Source: Aldehydirespirator sp965221215
GTDB taxonomy: Bacteria; Actinomycetota; Acidimicrobiia; Acidimicrobiales; Aldehydirespiratoraceae
NCBI GenBank assembly: GCA_965221215.1
Contig: OZ244872.1
Location: 2,852,001-2,916,000, forward strand
Direction: 5' to 3'
DNA: 64,000 bases
Both the position numbers and the translations under genes were made by a program. This document shows, piece by piece, positions 1 through 8,781 of the stretch (position 1 is its first letter; every line of letters begins with the position of its first letter). The notes under the pieces are model-generated. The model worked only from the letters and a program-made list of their open reading frames with translations. It did not search any database and was not told the DNA's origin.

Positions 1-306
1 AGGCTCTACGCGGGCGACTTTGCGGTCTGCTCGGCGGCGGTGTCGCTGGAGTTGGACACCGACGGCGACACCATCGCCAGTGCCAGAGTCGCCCTCGGCG
101 CGGTGGCCCCGAAGCCATGCCGAGCCGAGCGCAGCGAACAGCGTCTTGTGGGCGCGCGCCTGAGCGATCCGACCGCGCTCAAAGAGGCCTCGCGGGAATG
201 GGCCAGCGACGCCCACCCCCTCATCGGCAACAGCTGGAAGGTCGAGGCCACCAGCGGACTGGTGCACCGAGCCCTCACCCGCATCGCCGACTCGATCAAT
301 CCGTAA
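1..306 (+). CDS. CoxM-like FAD-binding subunit of a molybdenum hydroxylase, C-terminal fragment
   Basis: The reading frame is open from the first base of the window and ends at TAA 304-306, so the gene starts upstream and only about 101 C-terminal residues are visible. They contain a segment like ARVALGAVAPKPCRAE and end in a helix like LVHRALTRIADSI. This is the usual pattern of the C-terminal domain of CO-dehydrogenase or xanthine-dehydrogenase medium subunits (CO_deh_flav_C). In that family the medium subunit carries FAD and passes electrons from the molybdenum and iron-sulfur subunits. The FAD-binding half and the partner subunits lie outside the window, so the substrate cannot be judged. 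Confidence 0.65.
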   Translation, partial: RLYAGDFAVCSAAVSLELDTDGDTIASARVALGAVAPKPCRAERSEQRLVGARLSDPTALKEASREWASDAHPLIGNSWKVEATSGLVHRALTRIADSINP

Positions 307-345
307 GAGGGCGCTTCCCGCGCTCATTCGCTCGGCCTCATAGAG
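307..345. repeat. Degenerate copy of the dispersed GC-rich intergenic repeat
   Basis: The spacer just after the first gene contains a short stretch with the words GCTCATTCGCTCGGCCTC. These resemble the TTCGCTGCGCTC and CTCGGCCTC words of the fuller repeat copies at 42511 and 51800. The match is partial, so this is a weak member of the family. Confidence 0.3.
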
Positions 346-357
346 CTCTCAGGGCGG

Positions 358-777
358 TCAGGCCCTGGCCAACCTCTCAACCTCAGCGATGTAGTCGAGG
401 GTGTCGTGGATGAGGCGCTCGGTGTCTTCGATCAGCTCGCAGGATGCCCGGTAGAAGCAGCAGCCGTGCAGGGCCTCGCGAGCCGCGTAGTAATGAGTCA
501 TCGAACGGCGAACGTCTTCGTCAGCGCCCAGGCTGCGCAGCCCGCGGGTGGTGTCGGACGCCTTCTCGGGCTCGTCGCCGGTGCGGGCCAGCACGAGGCC
601 GTCGGCGGCCCGCTTGGTGGCACACCAGGCCTTTTCGGCCGCGTCGCGAATGTCGTCGGCATCGAGGCGGGCCAGCGCCGCGTCGTGCAGGGCCCGGGCG
701 TCGGCAAACAACGCGGCGACCCGCTCGGCGGTGGGGGCTTGCTGTGCGGCCGTGCCGCTCGTGCTGGCGGATGTCAT
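358..777 (-). CDS. HEPN-like helical protein of unknown function
   Basis: A predicted soluble, mostly helical protein of 139 residues. The start at 777 (MTSASTSG) was chosen over a longer reading to 843 because GGAGAG lies at the right distance upstream and the extra 22 residues look like translated leader. The core AAEKAWCATKRAADGL followed by a long helical stretch resembles HEPN or PaREP1-like domains, which are small all-alpha proteins often linked to nucleotide or RNA processing. The RxxxxxH motif of active HEPN RNases is not clearly present. No nucleotidyltransferase partner is next to it. Function unknown; the family call is tentative. Confidence 0.6.
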   Translation of the reverse strand: MTSASTSGTAAQQAPTAERVAALFADARALHDAALARLDADDIRDAAEKAWCATKRAADGLVLARTGDEPEKASDTTRGLRSLGADEDVRRSMTHYYAAREALHGCCFYRASCELIEDTERLIHDTLDYIAEVERLARA

Positions 778-934
778 CGGGCTCTCCTCGCTGTCGCGGT
801 GTGGGACTTGAGGGAACGTAGCGACTCGAAGCAGTGATAGCAATAGAAAATAATGAGAAGGGTTGTTAGAAGCCGAACAGGAGCGGGAATAATCTCGCTG
901 CGCCGCGGCGGGCCCTCACCAATTCGCGTTCGCT

Positions 935-2476
935 CTATGGCCGGTCGGCTTTGGCTTGCTCGGCTAGCAGGAACTTGCGGATCTTGCCGACGCTGGTGCG
1001 GGGCAGCTCGTCGATCAGGGTGACCGCGGCGGGACGCTTGGCCTTGGCCAGGCGCTCGGCGCACCAGGCGTCGAGCTCGGCCACCGATGGCGGCGCCGAC
1101 ACATCCGCGGCGACCACGAACGCCACCGGCACCTCGTCGCGGATCTCGTCAAGGCGGCCCACCACCGCCGCCTCCAGCACCGCGGGATGCTCGGCCAGGG
1201 TCGACTCAACCTCGACTATCGAAACGTTCTCGCCCGACACTTTGAGCACGTCGGAGCGGCGGCCGTCGAAGAAGTGGCGGCCGCCTTCGTCGCGCCTGGC
1301 TCGGTCGCCGGTGCAGAACCAGCCGTTGCGGAAGCTGGCCGCGGTGATGTCGGGCGCGTCGAGGTAGCCGGCGAACAGGGTGGTACCCGGCTCGCCGCCC
1401 ACCATCACCTCGCCCACCTCGCCGGGCGCCACCGAGTTCCCGGCTGCGTCCTGCACGTCCACCTCGCAGCCCGGCGACACCCGGCCCATCGAGGCGTGGT
1501 GGGGGTCGGCCCGCTCGTCGGTGAGCACCGCGGGGATGGTCTCGGTCATGCCGTAGAGCTGGCGGGGCCGGCAGCCGAACCAGCGGGCTGTGGTGGCGTA
1601 CTGGTCGGCGGAGATGTTCTGCGCATACCAGCAGTGACGCAGGGCCACACCGTCGACAGGGCCGCCGCGGGCCAGGATCATGCGGATCGGCGCCGCGAAC
1701 AGGCTGGCGCAGGTGGCCGAGTGGCGGGCGGCGGCCCCCAGGAACCCCGACGCCGAGAAGGCGGGCATCAAGGCCACGCTGGCCCCGACCCAGATCGCCG
1801 ATGCGAACGAGTAGTACTGGGCGTTGGCGTGGAACAGCGGCAGCACCACCAGTTGCCGGTCGTCGGGCTCCAGATCGGCCGCCTCGGCCATGACCTTGCC
1901 CGCGAAGGCGTAGTTGGCCTGGGTGACCTCCACGCCCTTGGGCCGCCCGGTGGTGCCGGAGGTGAACATCACCGCGGCTCTGTCCCGCACCCCGACGGCG
2001 GGCCTCTCGACCAGCGGCGCGGCGTCGAAGGGCGCCAGCGTGGTGTCGGTCTCGTCGATCTCGATGACGGGCAGGTCGTCGCGGCCGGCCTGCGCGACCG
2101 CGGCCCGGTAGGTGCCGGCCCTGGCCCCGGCGCAGAGCCCCACCGCCGGGCGGGTGCGCTCGATGTGGCCGGCCATCTCGGGGGTGCGTCCCATCGGATC
2201 CGACGGCACGATCCAGGCGCCCAGCCGCGACGCGGCCAGCCAGGCGGCCACGAAGGTCGGCGAGTTGGTCAAGGCGAGATGCACGGCCGCACCGGGCTCG
2301 GCGCCCAGCCCGGCCAGCGTCGCAGCCACCCGGTCCACCCGCTCGTCGAAGTCGCCGTAGCTCCAGCGGACCGCATCGCCCGCCGGCGTCTCGAAGATCA
2401 GGAACGTGTCGTCGGCGTGCCCCGCCACCGCCCGAGCCCACACCGCCGCGAAGGACACCGGCTCCCAAGTGGTCAC
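935..2476 (-). CDS. Acyl-CoA synthetase, AMP-forming (CaiC-like)
   Basis: A 513-residue member of the ANL adenylate-forming superfamily, which activates a carboxylic acid as acyl-AMP and transfers it to CoA. The phosphate-binding loop FTSGTTGRPKG is at about residues 171-181. YGMTE lies near the middle, and WFCTGDRARRD followed by the hinge and SVGKIRK marks the C-terminal lid with its catalytic lysine. The length is normal. The best resemblance is to crotonobetaine/carnitine-CoA ligases, but the acid specificity cannot be read from motifs. It is the last gene of the hydantoinase-type operon, 34 bp after hyuB, which suggests it activates the acid that pathway produces. Confidence 0.85.
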   Translation of the reverse strand: MTTWEPVSFAAVWARAVAGHADDTFLIFETPAGDAVRWSYGDFDERVDRVAATLAGLGAEPGAAVHLALTNSPTFVAAWLAASRLGAWIVPSDPMGRTPEMAGHIERTRPAVGLCAGARAGTYRAAVAQAGRDDLPVIEIDETDTTLAPFDAAPLVERPAVGVRDRAAVMFTSGTTGRPKGVEVTQANYAFAGKVMAEAADLEPDDRQLVVLPLFHANAQYYSFASAIWVGASVALMPAFSASGFLGAAARHSATCASLFAAPIRMILARGGPVDGVALRHCWYAQNISADQYATTARWFGCRPRQLYGMTETIPAVLTDERADPHHASMGRVSPGCEVDVQDAAGNSVAPGEVGEVMVGGEPGTTLFAGYLDAPDITAASFRNGWFCTGDRARRDEGGRHFFDGRRSDVLKVSGENVSIVEVESTLAEHPAVLEAAVVGRLDEIRDEVPVAFVVAADVSAPPSVAELDAWCAERLAKAKRPAAVTLIDELPRTSVGKIRKFLLAEQAKADRP

Positions 2477-2510
2477 GGGCAGCTTTGGATCAATCCGCGC
2501 ATGTTCTTGG

Positions 2511-4127
2511 TCACGACGCGACCGAGTGATCCTCTTCTACGGGCTGGCCGTAGCCGCCGCCTCCGGGCAGCTCCAGGCGCACCGTGTCTCCGGGCTGCAG
2601 CGTGATGCGGGTCTGGGTGGTGACCGGCTCGCCGTTCACCTGAAACGACCCCGATGCGCCCGGCTCGCCGCCGAAGATGCCCTGGGGCGGCTCGGTGAGG
2701 CGGCTGGTCACCGCGTTGAGCTGCCAGGGCCGGGCTGTGTCCACCTCGAACTCGATCACCTGGCCCAGCCCGCCCGGCTGCGATCCGGCGCCGCCGGAGC
2801 CGGGGCGCAGCGCCTTGCGCAGGAACCGCACCGGGGCCGAGGCCTCCACCACCTCGATGGGCACCGCCGACACGCCGGTGGGATACGAGCAGGCGTCAAG
2901 GCCGGGCTTGGCCGCGCGGGCGCCCACACCGCCCGCATAGGTGAACATTGCGGTGATGAACGGCGAGCCGTCTTCGTGGTGGCCGTTCACCTGCATGGTC
3001 CACACCGCGCCGGCGCCCTCGGCCATGGCCCCGGAGGGCTTCACCTGGGCCAGCGCCTTGAGCAGCGCGTTGGGCAGGAACATGCCCACCACATGGCGAG
3101 CCGTGCCGGGCTGGGGAGGCACGGCGTGCACCACCGACCCCGCCGGGGCCCGCATCTTGATGGGGGCCAGGCTGCCGTGGTTGTTGGGGATGTCGGGGTT
3201 GAGCACCGACCGCACCGTGAAGGTGGTGTAGGCGTGGGTGTAGTTGCGGACCACGTTGATGCCCCACGGGCTGGCCTCGCTGGAGCCCTCGTAGTCCACC
3301 GTGATCTCGCCCGCGTCGGGATCGACCCGCATCGAGCACACGATGTCCACCCGGCTCCCGTCGGCGAGGTCGAGCACGGCCGACGCCTCGTAGCTGCCCT
3401 CGTCGAGCTCGCGGATGGTGGCCCTGGTGGCGGCCTCGGACCGCTCGATGATCTCGTCGGCCAGATCCTCTATGTCGTCGAGGCGGTGGGCGTCGCACAG
3501 CGCAGCCAGCCTCTGCGCCCCCACCTCGCCCGAGGCCATCTGGGCGTGGAGGTCGCCGGCCATGTGGTCGGGCTGGCGGACGTTGGAGAGGATGAATTTC
3601 CATACGTCGGGGTTGCGCTGCGAGCCCCCGGCGCCGTCGCCGCTCATGAGCTTGCAGATGGGGATCCACAGCCCCTCCTCGAAGCAGTCCCGGCCGCCGG
3701 CGCCGATGCCGTAGCCGCCCACGTCGGTGTGGTGGATGGTGGAGCCGAACAGGGCGATCAGACGGGGCTCGCCCCCCGACGCGGGCCTCCGCCAGGCCGG
3801 CACCAGCACGGTGACGTCGAGGAGCTGGCCCGCGGTCTTGTAGGGGTCGTTGGTGATGAGCACGTCGCCGGGCGCCAGCGACTCCACCGGATACTCCTCC
3901 AGCATGGCCGCCGCGCCCAGCGCCAGGCTGTTGATGTGGCCCGGCGTGCCCGTCACCGCCTGGGCCACCATGCGGCCCCGCCGGTCGAACACCGCGTTGG
4001 CCAGATCCCCGGCCTCGCGCACGATCGGGCTGAACGCCGACCGCTGCAGCGCTCGGGCCTGCTCGTTCACGGTGGAGATCAGCGACTGCCACAGGATCTC
4101 CAACTCGACCGGATCGAAGGTTCTCAT
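2511..4127 (-). CDS. hyuB: Hydantoinase B / oxoprolinase family protein
   Basis: A 538-residue HyuB-family protein. Family hallmarks are visible near the N terminus: DPVELEILWQSL, VREAGDLANAVFD, GTPGHINSLALG and GDVLITNDPYKTAGQL. The family subunit pairs with HyuA in ATP-dependent hydrolysis of N-methylhydantoin or 5-oxoproline, or in carboxylation of acetone or acetophenone. The substrate cannot be told from these motifs. Its start overlaps the hyuA stop by four bases (ATGA), indicating translational coupling and a stoichiometric complex. No third carboxylase subunit is next to it, which favours a cyclic-amide hydrolase over an acetone-type carboxylase. Confidence 0.88.
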   Translation of the reverse strand: MRTFDPVELEILWQSLISTVNEQARALQRSAFSPIVREAGDLANAVFDRRGRMVAQAVTGTPGHINSLALGAAAMLEEYPVESLAPGDVLITNDPYKTAGQLLDVTVLVPAWRRPASGGEPRLIALFGSTIHHTDVGGYGIGAGGRDCFEEGLWIPICKLMSGDGAGGSQRNPDVWKFILSNVRQPDHMAGDLHAQMASGEVGAQRLAALCDAHRLDDIEDLADEIIERSEAATRATIRELDEGSYEASAVLDLADGSRVDIVCSMRVDPDAGEITVDYEGSSEASPWGINVVRNYTHAYTTFTVRSVLNPDIPNNHGSLAPIKMRAPAGSVVHAVPPQPGTARHVVGMFLPNALLKALAQVKPSGAMAEGAGAVWTMQVNGHHEDGSPFITAMFTYAGGVGARAAKPGLDACSYPTGVSAVPIEVVEASAPVRFLRKALRPGSGGAGSQPGGLGQVIEFEVDTARPWQLNAVTSRLTEPPQGIFGGEPGASGSFQVNGEPVTTQTRITLQPGDTVRLELPGGGGYGQPVEEDHSVAS

Positions 4128-6208
4128 GTCGGCCTCCTAGTGGCCACCAGGCTTCCGTCGGGGACCACCTCGGCGTGCCAGCCCGGTCGGATCACGGTGG
4201 TGGTCTCGCGCTCCTCCACGATGGCCGGGCCGGCGAAGGCCGCGCCCACCCCCAGATCCTGGCGCCGGTACACCGGCACCTCGACCGGGGCCGAGCCGCG
4301 GGCGAACACCACCGGCCGGCGCGAGGCAGGCTCGGGCGCCCCACCCGACACTGAAACCCCGGTATCGGGTCGGACCGGCACGCTCTCGGCGTAGGCCGAC
4401 AACCGCCAGGTAACCGCCTCGATGGCCACATCGGGGATGGTCATGCCGTAGATGCGCCGGTACTCCGACTCGAAGGCCGACCGCACATCGTCATCGCCGG
4501 CCGGCCAGGCTGCGCCGGTGCCCACCCAGACAGTGATCTCGTTGCCCTGGCCCGAGTACCGGGCGTCGAGCCCGTAGCGGAACCGCACATCGGCCGCGGG
4601 CACGCCCGCCGCCGACAGCACCCGGCGGCCCTCGGCCCGCAGTTCGTCGAGCAGTTTGTCCCGCTCGGCTGCGTCCAGGTGATCGAGCAGCCGGGGCATG
4701 GAGCGGGCCAGGTCGATGCGCACCGGCGACACCAGGGTCCCGAAGGCGGAGAGCACGCTGGCGTTGACCGGGAAGATCACCCTGTCGCTCTCCAGGAGGT
4801 CGGCCACCCCGCAGGCGTGCACCGGGCCGGCGCCGCCGAAAGCCAGGACGGTCACCCCCCGAAGGTCCACCCCCTGCTCCACCCCGTGCATGCGGGCCGC
4901 GGCCGCCATGTTCTGGTTGACCACCTCATGGATTCCCGCCGCGGTGTCGATCGGCGACAGCCCCAAGCCCTCGGCCGGGCCGGCCGCAGCGTCCGCGGCG
5001 GCGGACGCGTCGAGGGGCATGTCGCCGCCCAGGAATGCGTCGGGGTCGAGCAGCCCCAGCACCACGTCGGCGTCGGTCACCGCCGCGGTGTGGCCGCCCC
5101 GGCCGTAGCAGGCCGGTCCCGGATCGGCGCCGGCCGACTCGGGCCCCACCTTGAGCAGGCCGAAGCGGTCGAGGCGGGCCAGCGATCCCCCGCCGGCGCC
5201 GATCTCGACCAGGTCGACCGACGGCACCGACACCGGGAACCCCGAGCCCTTCTTGAACCGGTAGATCCGGGCCACCTCGAAGGTGTTGGTGAGGGCGGGC
5301 TCGCCGTTCTCGATCAGGCAGGCCTTGGCGGTGGTGCCGCCCATGTCGAAGCACAGCAGCCGCTCCGAGCCCAGGCGCTGCGCGTACCAGGTGCCGGCCA
5401 GGGCGCCCGCGGCCGGGCCCGACTCCACCAGGCGGATCGGACCCCGGGCGGCGTCGTCGGCCGACACCACGCCGCCGTTGGACAGCATCATCAGCACCGC
5501 GCCGCCGAACCCCTCCGCCGACAGCCACTTCTGCAGCTCGTCGAGGTAGGGGCCGATCACCGGCATGGTGGCCGCGTTGCAGGCCGCGGTGATCATGCGG
5601 GGGTACTCGCGGATCTGTGGCGAGATCTCCGCCGAGATGCACACCGGCACTCCGAGCCGCCCGCGCAGGTGAGCGGCCACGGCCTGCTCGTTGGCCGGGT
5701 TGACGTAGGAGTTGAGCAGACACACCGCCACCGACTCCGCCGCCGCGCCGGCCAGCTGCGCCGTCAGCCGGTCCAGGTCGGCTGCTGACGGCGCGGCCAG
5801 CACCTCGCCGTCAGCCGAGGTGCGCTCGTCGATCTCGAAGGTGAGGTCCCGTCCGATGGGCGGATCGGGGAACTCGATCTGCAGGTCGTACATGTCGTAG
5901 CGGTGCTCGTCGCGGATCAGCAGGGTGTCGCCGAAGCCGGTGGTGGCCACCAGCGCGGCCCGCCCGGTGCGGCCCTCGATCAGCGAGTTGGTGATCAGGG
6001 TGGTGGCGTGGACGATGGGCGCGGTGATCTCGGCGGGCGACACGCCCGCTTTGGCCAAGAGCTGGCTGACCCCGGCCCGCACCCCGTCGAGCGGCGCGGC
6101 CGGAGTGGTGAGGGTCTTGTCCACCACCACCCGGCCCGAGGCGGCGTCGAGCAGCACCACATCGGTGAAGGTTCCGCCAATGTCGACGGCGAGCCGCCAA
6201 TCAGCCAC
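4124..6208 (-). CDS. hyuA: Hydantoinase A / oxoprolinase family ATPase subunit
   Basis: A 694-residue HyuA-family protein. The N-terminal LAVDIGGTFTDVVLL is the actin-like ATP-binding phosphate loop of this family. Further family segments include IVHATTLITNSLIEGRTG, LLCFDMGGTTAKACLIE and FGGAGPVHACGVADLL. The subunit would phosphorylate or activate the cyclic amide (or carbonyl) substrate for the HyuB partner. It sits 18 bp after a cupin gene and overlaps hyuB by four bases. N-methylhydantoinase would feed sarcosine formation, which would suit the methylamine genes elsewhere in the window, but this is inference only. Confidence 0.88.
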   Translation of the reverse strand: MADWRLAVDIGGTFTDVVLLDAASGRVVVDKTLTTPAAPLDGVRAGVSQLLAKAGVSPAEITAPIVHATTLITNSLIEGRTGRAALVATTGFGDTLLIRDEHRYDMYDLQIEFPDPPIGRDLTFEIDERTSADGEVLAAPSAADLDRLTAQLAGAAAESVAVCLLNSYVNPANEQAVAAHLRGRLGVPVCISAEISPQIREYPRMITAACNAATMPVIGPYLDELQKWLSAEGFGGAVLMMLSNGGVVSADDAARGPIRLVESGPAAGALAGTWYAQRLGSERLLCFDMGGTTAKACLIENGEPALTNTFEVARIYRFKKGSGFPVSVPSVDLVEIGAGGGSLARLDRFGLLKVGPESAGADPGPACYGRGGHTAAVTDADVVLGLLDPDAFLGGDMPLDASAAADAAAGPAEGLGLSPIDTAAGIHEVVNQNMAAAARMHGVEQGVDLRGVTVLAFGGAGPVHACGVADLLESDRVIFPVNASVLSAFGTLVSPVRIDLARSMPRLLDHLDAAERDKLLDELRAEGRRVLSAAGVPAADVRFRYGLDARYSGQGNEITVWVGTGAAWPAGDDDVRSAFESEYRRIYGMTIPDVAIEAVTWRLSAYAESVPVRPDTGVSVSGGAPEPASRRPVVFARGSAPVEVPVYRRQDLGVGAAFAGPAIVEERETTTVIRPGWHAEVVPDGSLVATRRPT

Positions 6209-6226
6209 GTTGTGCCCAGCCTCGGG

Positions 6227-6625
6227 TCAGCCGGTGTCGGCCAAGTCGGAGCGGGGCGGGGCGAACACGTCGAGGATCCAGCACTCGCCGTAGTCGTCGT
6301 CGCCGATGAAAACCGAGTCGCCGTGCCACACCGAGCAGGGCGCCAGGTACGAGTCGCCCTCGCTGAGCACCACCCGCTCGTCGTTGGCGCCGTCGGGGCC
6401 GATGCGGAAGTCGAGCTTGCCCCGCATGATGACGCCGAGCTGCTCGTTCTCGGTGTGGTTGTGCAGCACCGAGCCGGTCGCTCCGCCAGCGATGCGCCAG
6501 AAGCAGAACTGCAGGTGCTCGCCGGTGATCACCCGGTGCCTGAAACCGGGTCGGGCCGTCTCGACGAAGGCATCGTCGTCGAGGAAGTGGCAGTACGGGT
6601 TGCCGAGGCTCTCGGCGATGCTCAT
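6227..6625 (-). CDS. Small cupin-fold protein
   Basis: A single-domain cupin of 132 residues. The metal-site pattern is visible as LHNHTENEQLGVIMRGKLDF, with two histidines and a glutamate, followed by a later SVWHGD histidine. In the family such proteins are isomerases, dioxygenases or simple ligand binders. It lies between the VOC gene and hyuA in the same operon, so it may isomerise or epimerise the substrate of HyuAB. No specific reaction can be assigned. Confidence 0.75.
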   Translation of the reverse strand: MSIAESLGNPYCHFLDDDAFVETARPGFRHRVITGEHLQFCFWRIAGGATGSVLHNHTENEQLGVIMRGKLDFRIGPDGANDERVVLSEGDSYLAPCSVWHGDSVFIGDDDYGECWILDVFAPPRSDLADTG

Positions 6626-6664
6626 GGCACTGCTGCTCCTTGTCTGTTGCCCAAGCCCGCCGGG

Positions 6665-7138
6665 TCAGCTGAGCGCGGCGAACCGGACCCGGTCGGCTTC
6701 GAGGTCGAGGGGGCGGATGATGGCCTGGTGCTCCTCTTCGCCCCAGTGCTCAGGCGGCACCAGCCACATCACCTCGAACTCCAGGCCGTCGGGATCCTTG
6801 GCGTAGAGGCTCTTGTTGGGGCCGTGGTCGCTCTGGCCGACCAGGACGCCGGCCGCGGCCAGCCGCTCGCGCATCTCGATCAGCTCGTCGAGGGTGCCGA
6901 CCTGCCAGGCGATGTGGTAGAGGCCGACGGTGGCCCGGCCGGCCTGGGAGTCGCCCGCGTTCTCGCCGATCGAGAAGAACACGATGTCGTGGTGGTTCTG
7001 CGAGCGGGGCGCCCGCATGAAGACGTAGGCGCCGGGCCCGTCGATCACGGTGCTGAAGCCGAGCACGTCGGCGTAGAACCTCTGGTGGCGGCGGGCATCG
7101 CGCACATAGAGGACCGCGTGGTTCATGTTTGAGATCAT
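6665..7138 (-). CDS. VOC-superfamily (glyoxalase/extradiol dioxygenase-like) protein
   Basis: A 157-residue vicinal-oxygen-chelate protein with two beta-alpha-beta-beta-beta repeats. The metal-ligand positions are plausible: NHAVLYVRD (His) at the start, LYHIAWQV (His) in the second repeat, and DPDGLEFEVMW (Glu) near the end. Related proteins are extradiol dioxygenases, epimerases or lyases. It is the promoter-proximal gene of the minus-strand hydantoinase-type operon, 146 bp from the divergent regulator. The chemistry is unassigned. Confidence 0.75.
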   Translation of the reverse strand: MISNMNHAVLYVRDARRHQRFYADVLGFSTVIDGPGAYVFMRAPRSQNHHDIVFFSIGENAGDSQAGRATVGLYHIAWQVGTLDELIEMRERLAAAGVLVGQSDHGPNKSLYAKDPDGLEFEVMWLVPPEHWGEEEHQAIIRPLDLEADRVRFAALS

Positions 7139-7210
7139 CGCTGCGCAGCCTCCTCCCGCACCAGGGCTCGACGATAGGGCCGGCCCGATGCCGCAACCTA
7201 ACCCGGTAGA

Positions 7211-7268
7211 ACCCGGGAGGGAATCGCAAGCTCGGCCTCTGGATCAGGTAGGGAATCTCCCGCTGGGT
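7211..7268. promoter_or_regulatory. Inverted repeat in the divergent VOC/regulator promoter region
   Basis: In the 146-bp gap between the divergent genes, ACCCGGGAG (7211-7219) is mirrored by CTCCCGCTGGGT (7257-7268), whose complement reads ACCCAGCGGGAG. A GGGAATC word also occurs beside each arm. This is a plausible operator for the XRE-cupin regulator starting at 7285. It is seen in the sequence, but binding is inferred. Confidence 0.4.
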
Positions 7269-7284
7269 CTGGCATGATCGGGGC

Positions 7285-7935
7285 ATGGCCCTCGCGGAAG
7301 CCGGCGACAGCATCGACCGGGACCTCGCCGACGCCCTGGCCACCGAGGAGGTGTGCCGGGTGGTGGGCAGCCGGGTCCGCGAGTTCCGCCGGGCGCTGAA
7401 CATGACCATGTCGGCCTTCGCGGCCAGCGCCGAGATCTCCCTCGGCATGCTGTCCAAGATCGAGCACGGCCAGAGCGCGCCCAGCCTGTCCACCCTGGTG
7501 CGCCTGGCCGCCACCGCCCGGGTGCCGGTCACCGCTTTGTTCCGCGGCCTCGACGAGGAGCACGACCTGGTGATCGTGCGATCAGGCGAGGGCCACGAGA
7601 TCCACCATCAGGGGGGCGGGCCGGGGCGGCTGTATCAGGATCTGGGCGCCCTGCGCGGCCCCAACCGGGTGGTCGAGCCGATGATCACCACCATCACCGA
7701 GCCGGGCGGGGTGTTCCCCCTCTACCAGCACCCCGGCGTGGAGTTCATCCACGTCTTGGAGGGCTCGCTCGACTACGGCTACGGAGGCACCGCCTATCGC
7801 CTCGAGGAGGGCGACACCATGCAGATCCACGGCGAGGTGGCCCACGGTCCGGTCGAGCTGGTCGAGTTGCCGATACGGTTCATCTCCATCAAGGTGTATC
7901 CAGCCGGCGAGCCGCCCGCCGCGGCAGGGGGCTGA
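7285..7935 (+). CDS. XRE-family transcriptional regulator with C-terminal cupin
   Basis: A 216-residue two-domain regulator. Residues about 25-80 form an XRE helix-turn-helix (VGSRVREFRRALNMTMSAFA, then LSKIEHGQSAPSLSTLVRLA). Residues about 130-205 form a cupin sensor (GVFPLYQHPGVEFIHVLEGS, then HGEVAHGP). This layout is typical of PuuR/SutR-like repressors that sense a small metabolite. It is transcribed away from the hydantoinase-type operon and probably controls it through the shared 146-bp promoter region. The effector is unknown. Confidence 0.85.
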   Translation: MALAEAGDSIDRDLADALATEEVCRVVGSRVREFRRALNMTMSAFAASAEISLGMLSKIEHGQSAPSLSTLVRLAATARVPVTALFRGLDEEHDLVIVRSGEGHEIHHQGGGPGRLYQDLGALRGPNRVVEPMITTITEPGGVFPLYQHPGVEFIHVLEGSLDYGYGGTAYRLEEGDTMQIHGEVAHGPVELVELPIRFISIKVYPAGEPPAAAGG

Positions 7936-7975
7936 GCGTGCCCTCCTTGCCAGCCAACCGCACGAGGACGATCCC

Positions 7976-8194
7976 ATGGGCCTGATGCTGCTGCTGGATC
8001 GGATCACCGACAGCGGCATCAGCAGCAGCCTGGTGCTGTGGATCCTGCTGGCCGGAGCGCTGGGATTGACACTGTGGGAGTGCCGTGAGCGCGCCTACCG
8101 CCTCAAGGTGCTGCTGTGGTGGATGTTCTTCGTGTTCCTCACCCATGTGGTCGGCTATATCGTCCTGCGGCTCGTCCGGCCCCGCGATTCCTGA
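7976..8194 (+). CDS. Small two-span membrane protein, unknown
   Basis: 72 residues with two hydrophobic segments (SSLVLWILLAGALGLTLW and VLLWWMFFVFLTHVVGYIVL) separated by a short basic loop (ECRERAYRLK), then a basic tail. Both segments are long enough to cross the membrane. It lies 40 bp after the regulator and 20 bp before the next gene, so the two small genes probably share a transcript. I do not recognise a family. Confidence 0.6.
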   Translation: MGLMLLLDRITDSGISSSLVLWILLAGALGLTLWECRERAYRLKVLLWWMFFVFLTHVVGYIVLRLVRPRDS

Positions 8195-8214
8195 TTGCCG
8201 AGCTGGAAACAACC

Positions 8215-8619
8215 GTGACCGCGCCGGATCCCGAAGGCTCGAGCCCGGAGCGCAGCGGGCTGCTGCGACGCCTGCTGTCGATGTCGGGGCGGGGCCGGCT
8301 GCTCATCGCCACCGGCATGCTCCTGCTGGTGGCTCTGTTCGTGTTCGACGGCTGCTCCGGTGTGGAGATCGACGAGGAGGTCGCCGTCGCCGCGGCCAGG
8401 CAGGCGCTCGAGGAATCGCCCGACAGCTTCGTCCCCGACTTTGAGGACGTGCGGCTGATCCGCCAGGGATTCCCTCCCCAGCCCCGATGGGCCGTGGTCC
8501 TGGTGATACGGGACCCCGAGGGCGGGCGGTCGTCCTATCTGCGTCGCGCCGCCGTCACCGTGGACGCCCGCACCGGCGAAGTGCTCGAGATCGACATAGC
8601 TGGATCCGACGAGGAATAG
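8215..8619 (+). CDS. Membrane-anchored PepSY-like small protein, unknown
   Basis: 134 residues from a GTG start at 8215. A longer reading from 8116 would overlap the preceding gene, so the internal start is preferred. One N-terminal transmembrane segment (LLIATGMLLLVALFVFDG) is followed by an extracytoplasmic domain with AVAAARQALEES and VTVDARTGEVLEID. That pattern resembles PepSY domains, which often sit outside the membrane and inhibit peptidases or mediate signals. No partner peptidase is nearby. Confidence 0.6.
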   Translation: MTAPDPEGSSPERSGLLRRLLSMSGRGRLLIATGMLLLVALFVFDGCSGVEIDEEVAVAAARQALEESPDSFVPDFEDVRLIRQGFPPQPRWAVVLVIRDPEGGRSSYLRRAAVTVDARTGEVLEIDIAGSDEE

Positions 8620-8642
8620 CGTCCGGCCGCGCCGCCACTGAG

Positions 8643-8685
8643 GAAGGCTTCCGCTAACCCAGGGAAAGCTTCGCGAATCCTGGGA
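8643..8685. promoter_or_regulatory. Imperfect 21-bp tandem repeat upstream of the trimethylamine cluster
   Basis: Two adjacent elements (8643-8664 and 8664-8685) share about 14 of 22 positions, including GAA-GCTT near the start and a CC-GGG end. They lie about 100 bp before the start at 8782, in the 162-bp promoter gap. This spacing suits an activator or repressor site controlling the amine genes. It is inferred from arrangement only. Confidence 0.35.
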
Positions 8686-8781
8686 AAAGGCCACAATAGG
8701 GACCGGCTCCTCGATTCGTGTTAGTGTCTGCGGATTCCGGCCCAACCGGTCGGAGCGGACAAGAGAATTGGGGGTGAGTTC

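Noticed and set aside
2406..4394. Long plus-strand open frame opposite hyuB
   Set aside because: It is antisense to a strongly supported gene, and its product is Gly-, His- and Arg-rich in the way typical of GC-rich shadow frames.
935..7138. Assigning the hydantoinase operon firmly to creatinine or N-methylhydantoin breakdown
   Set aside because: HyuAB motifs do not tell substrates apart, and no N-carbamoylsarcosine amidase is in the operon.
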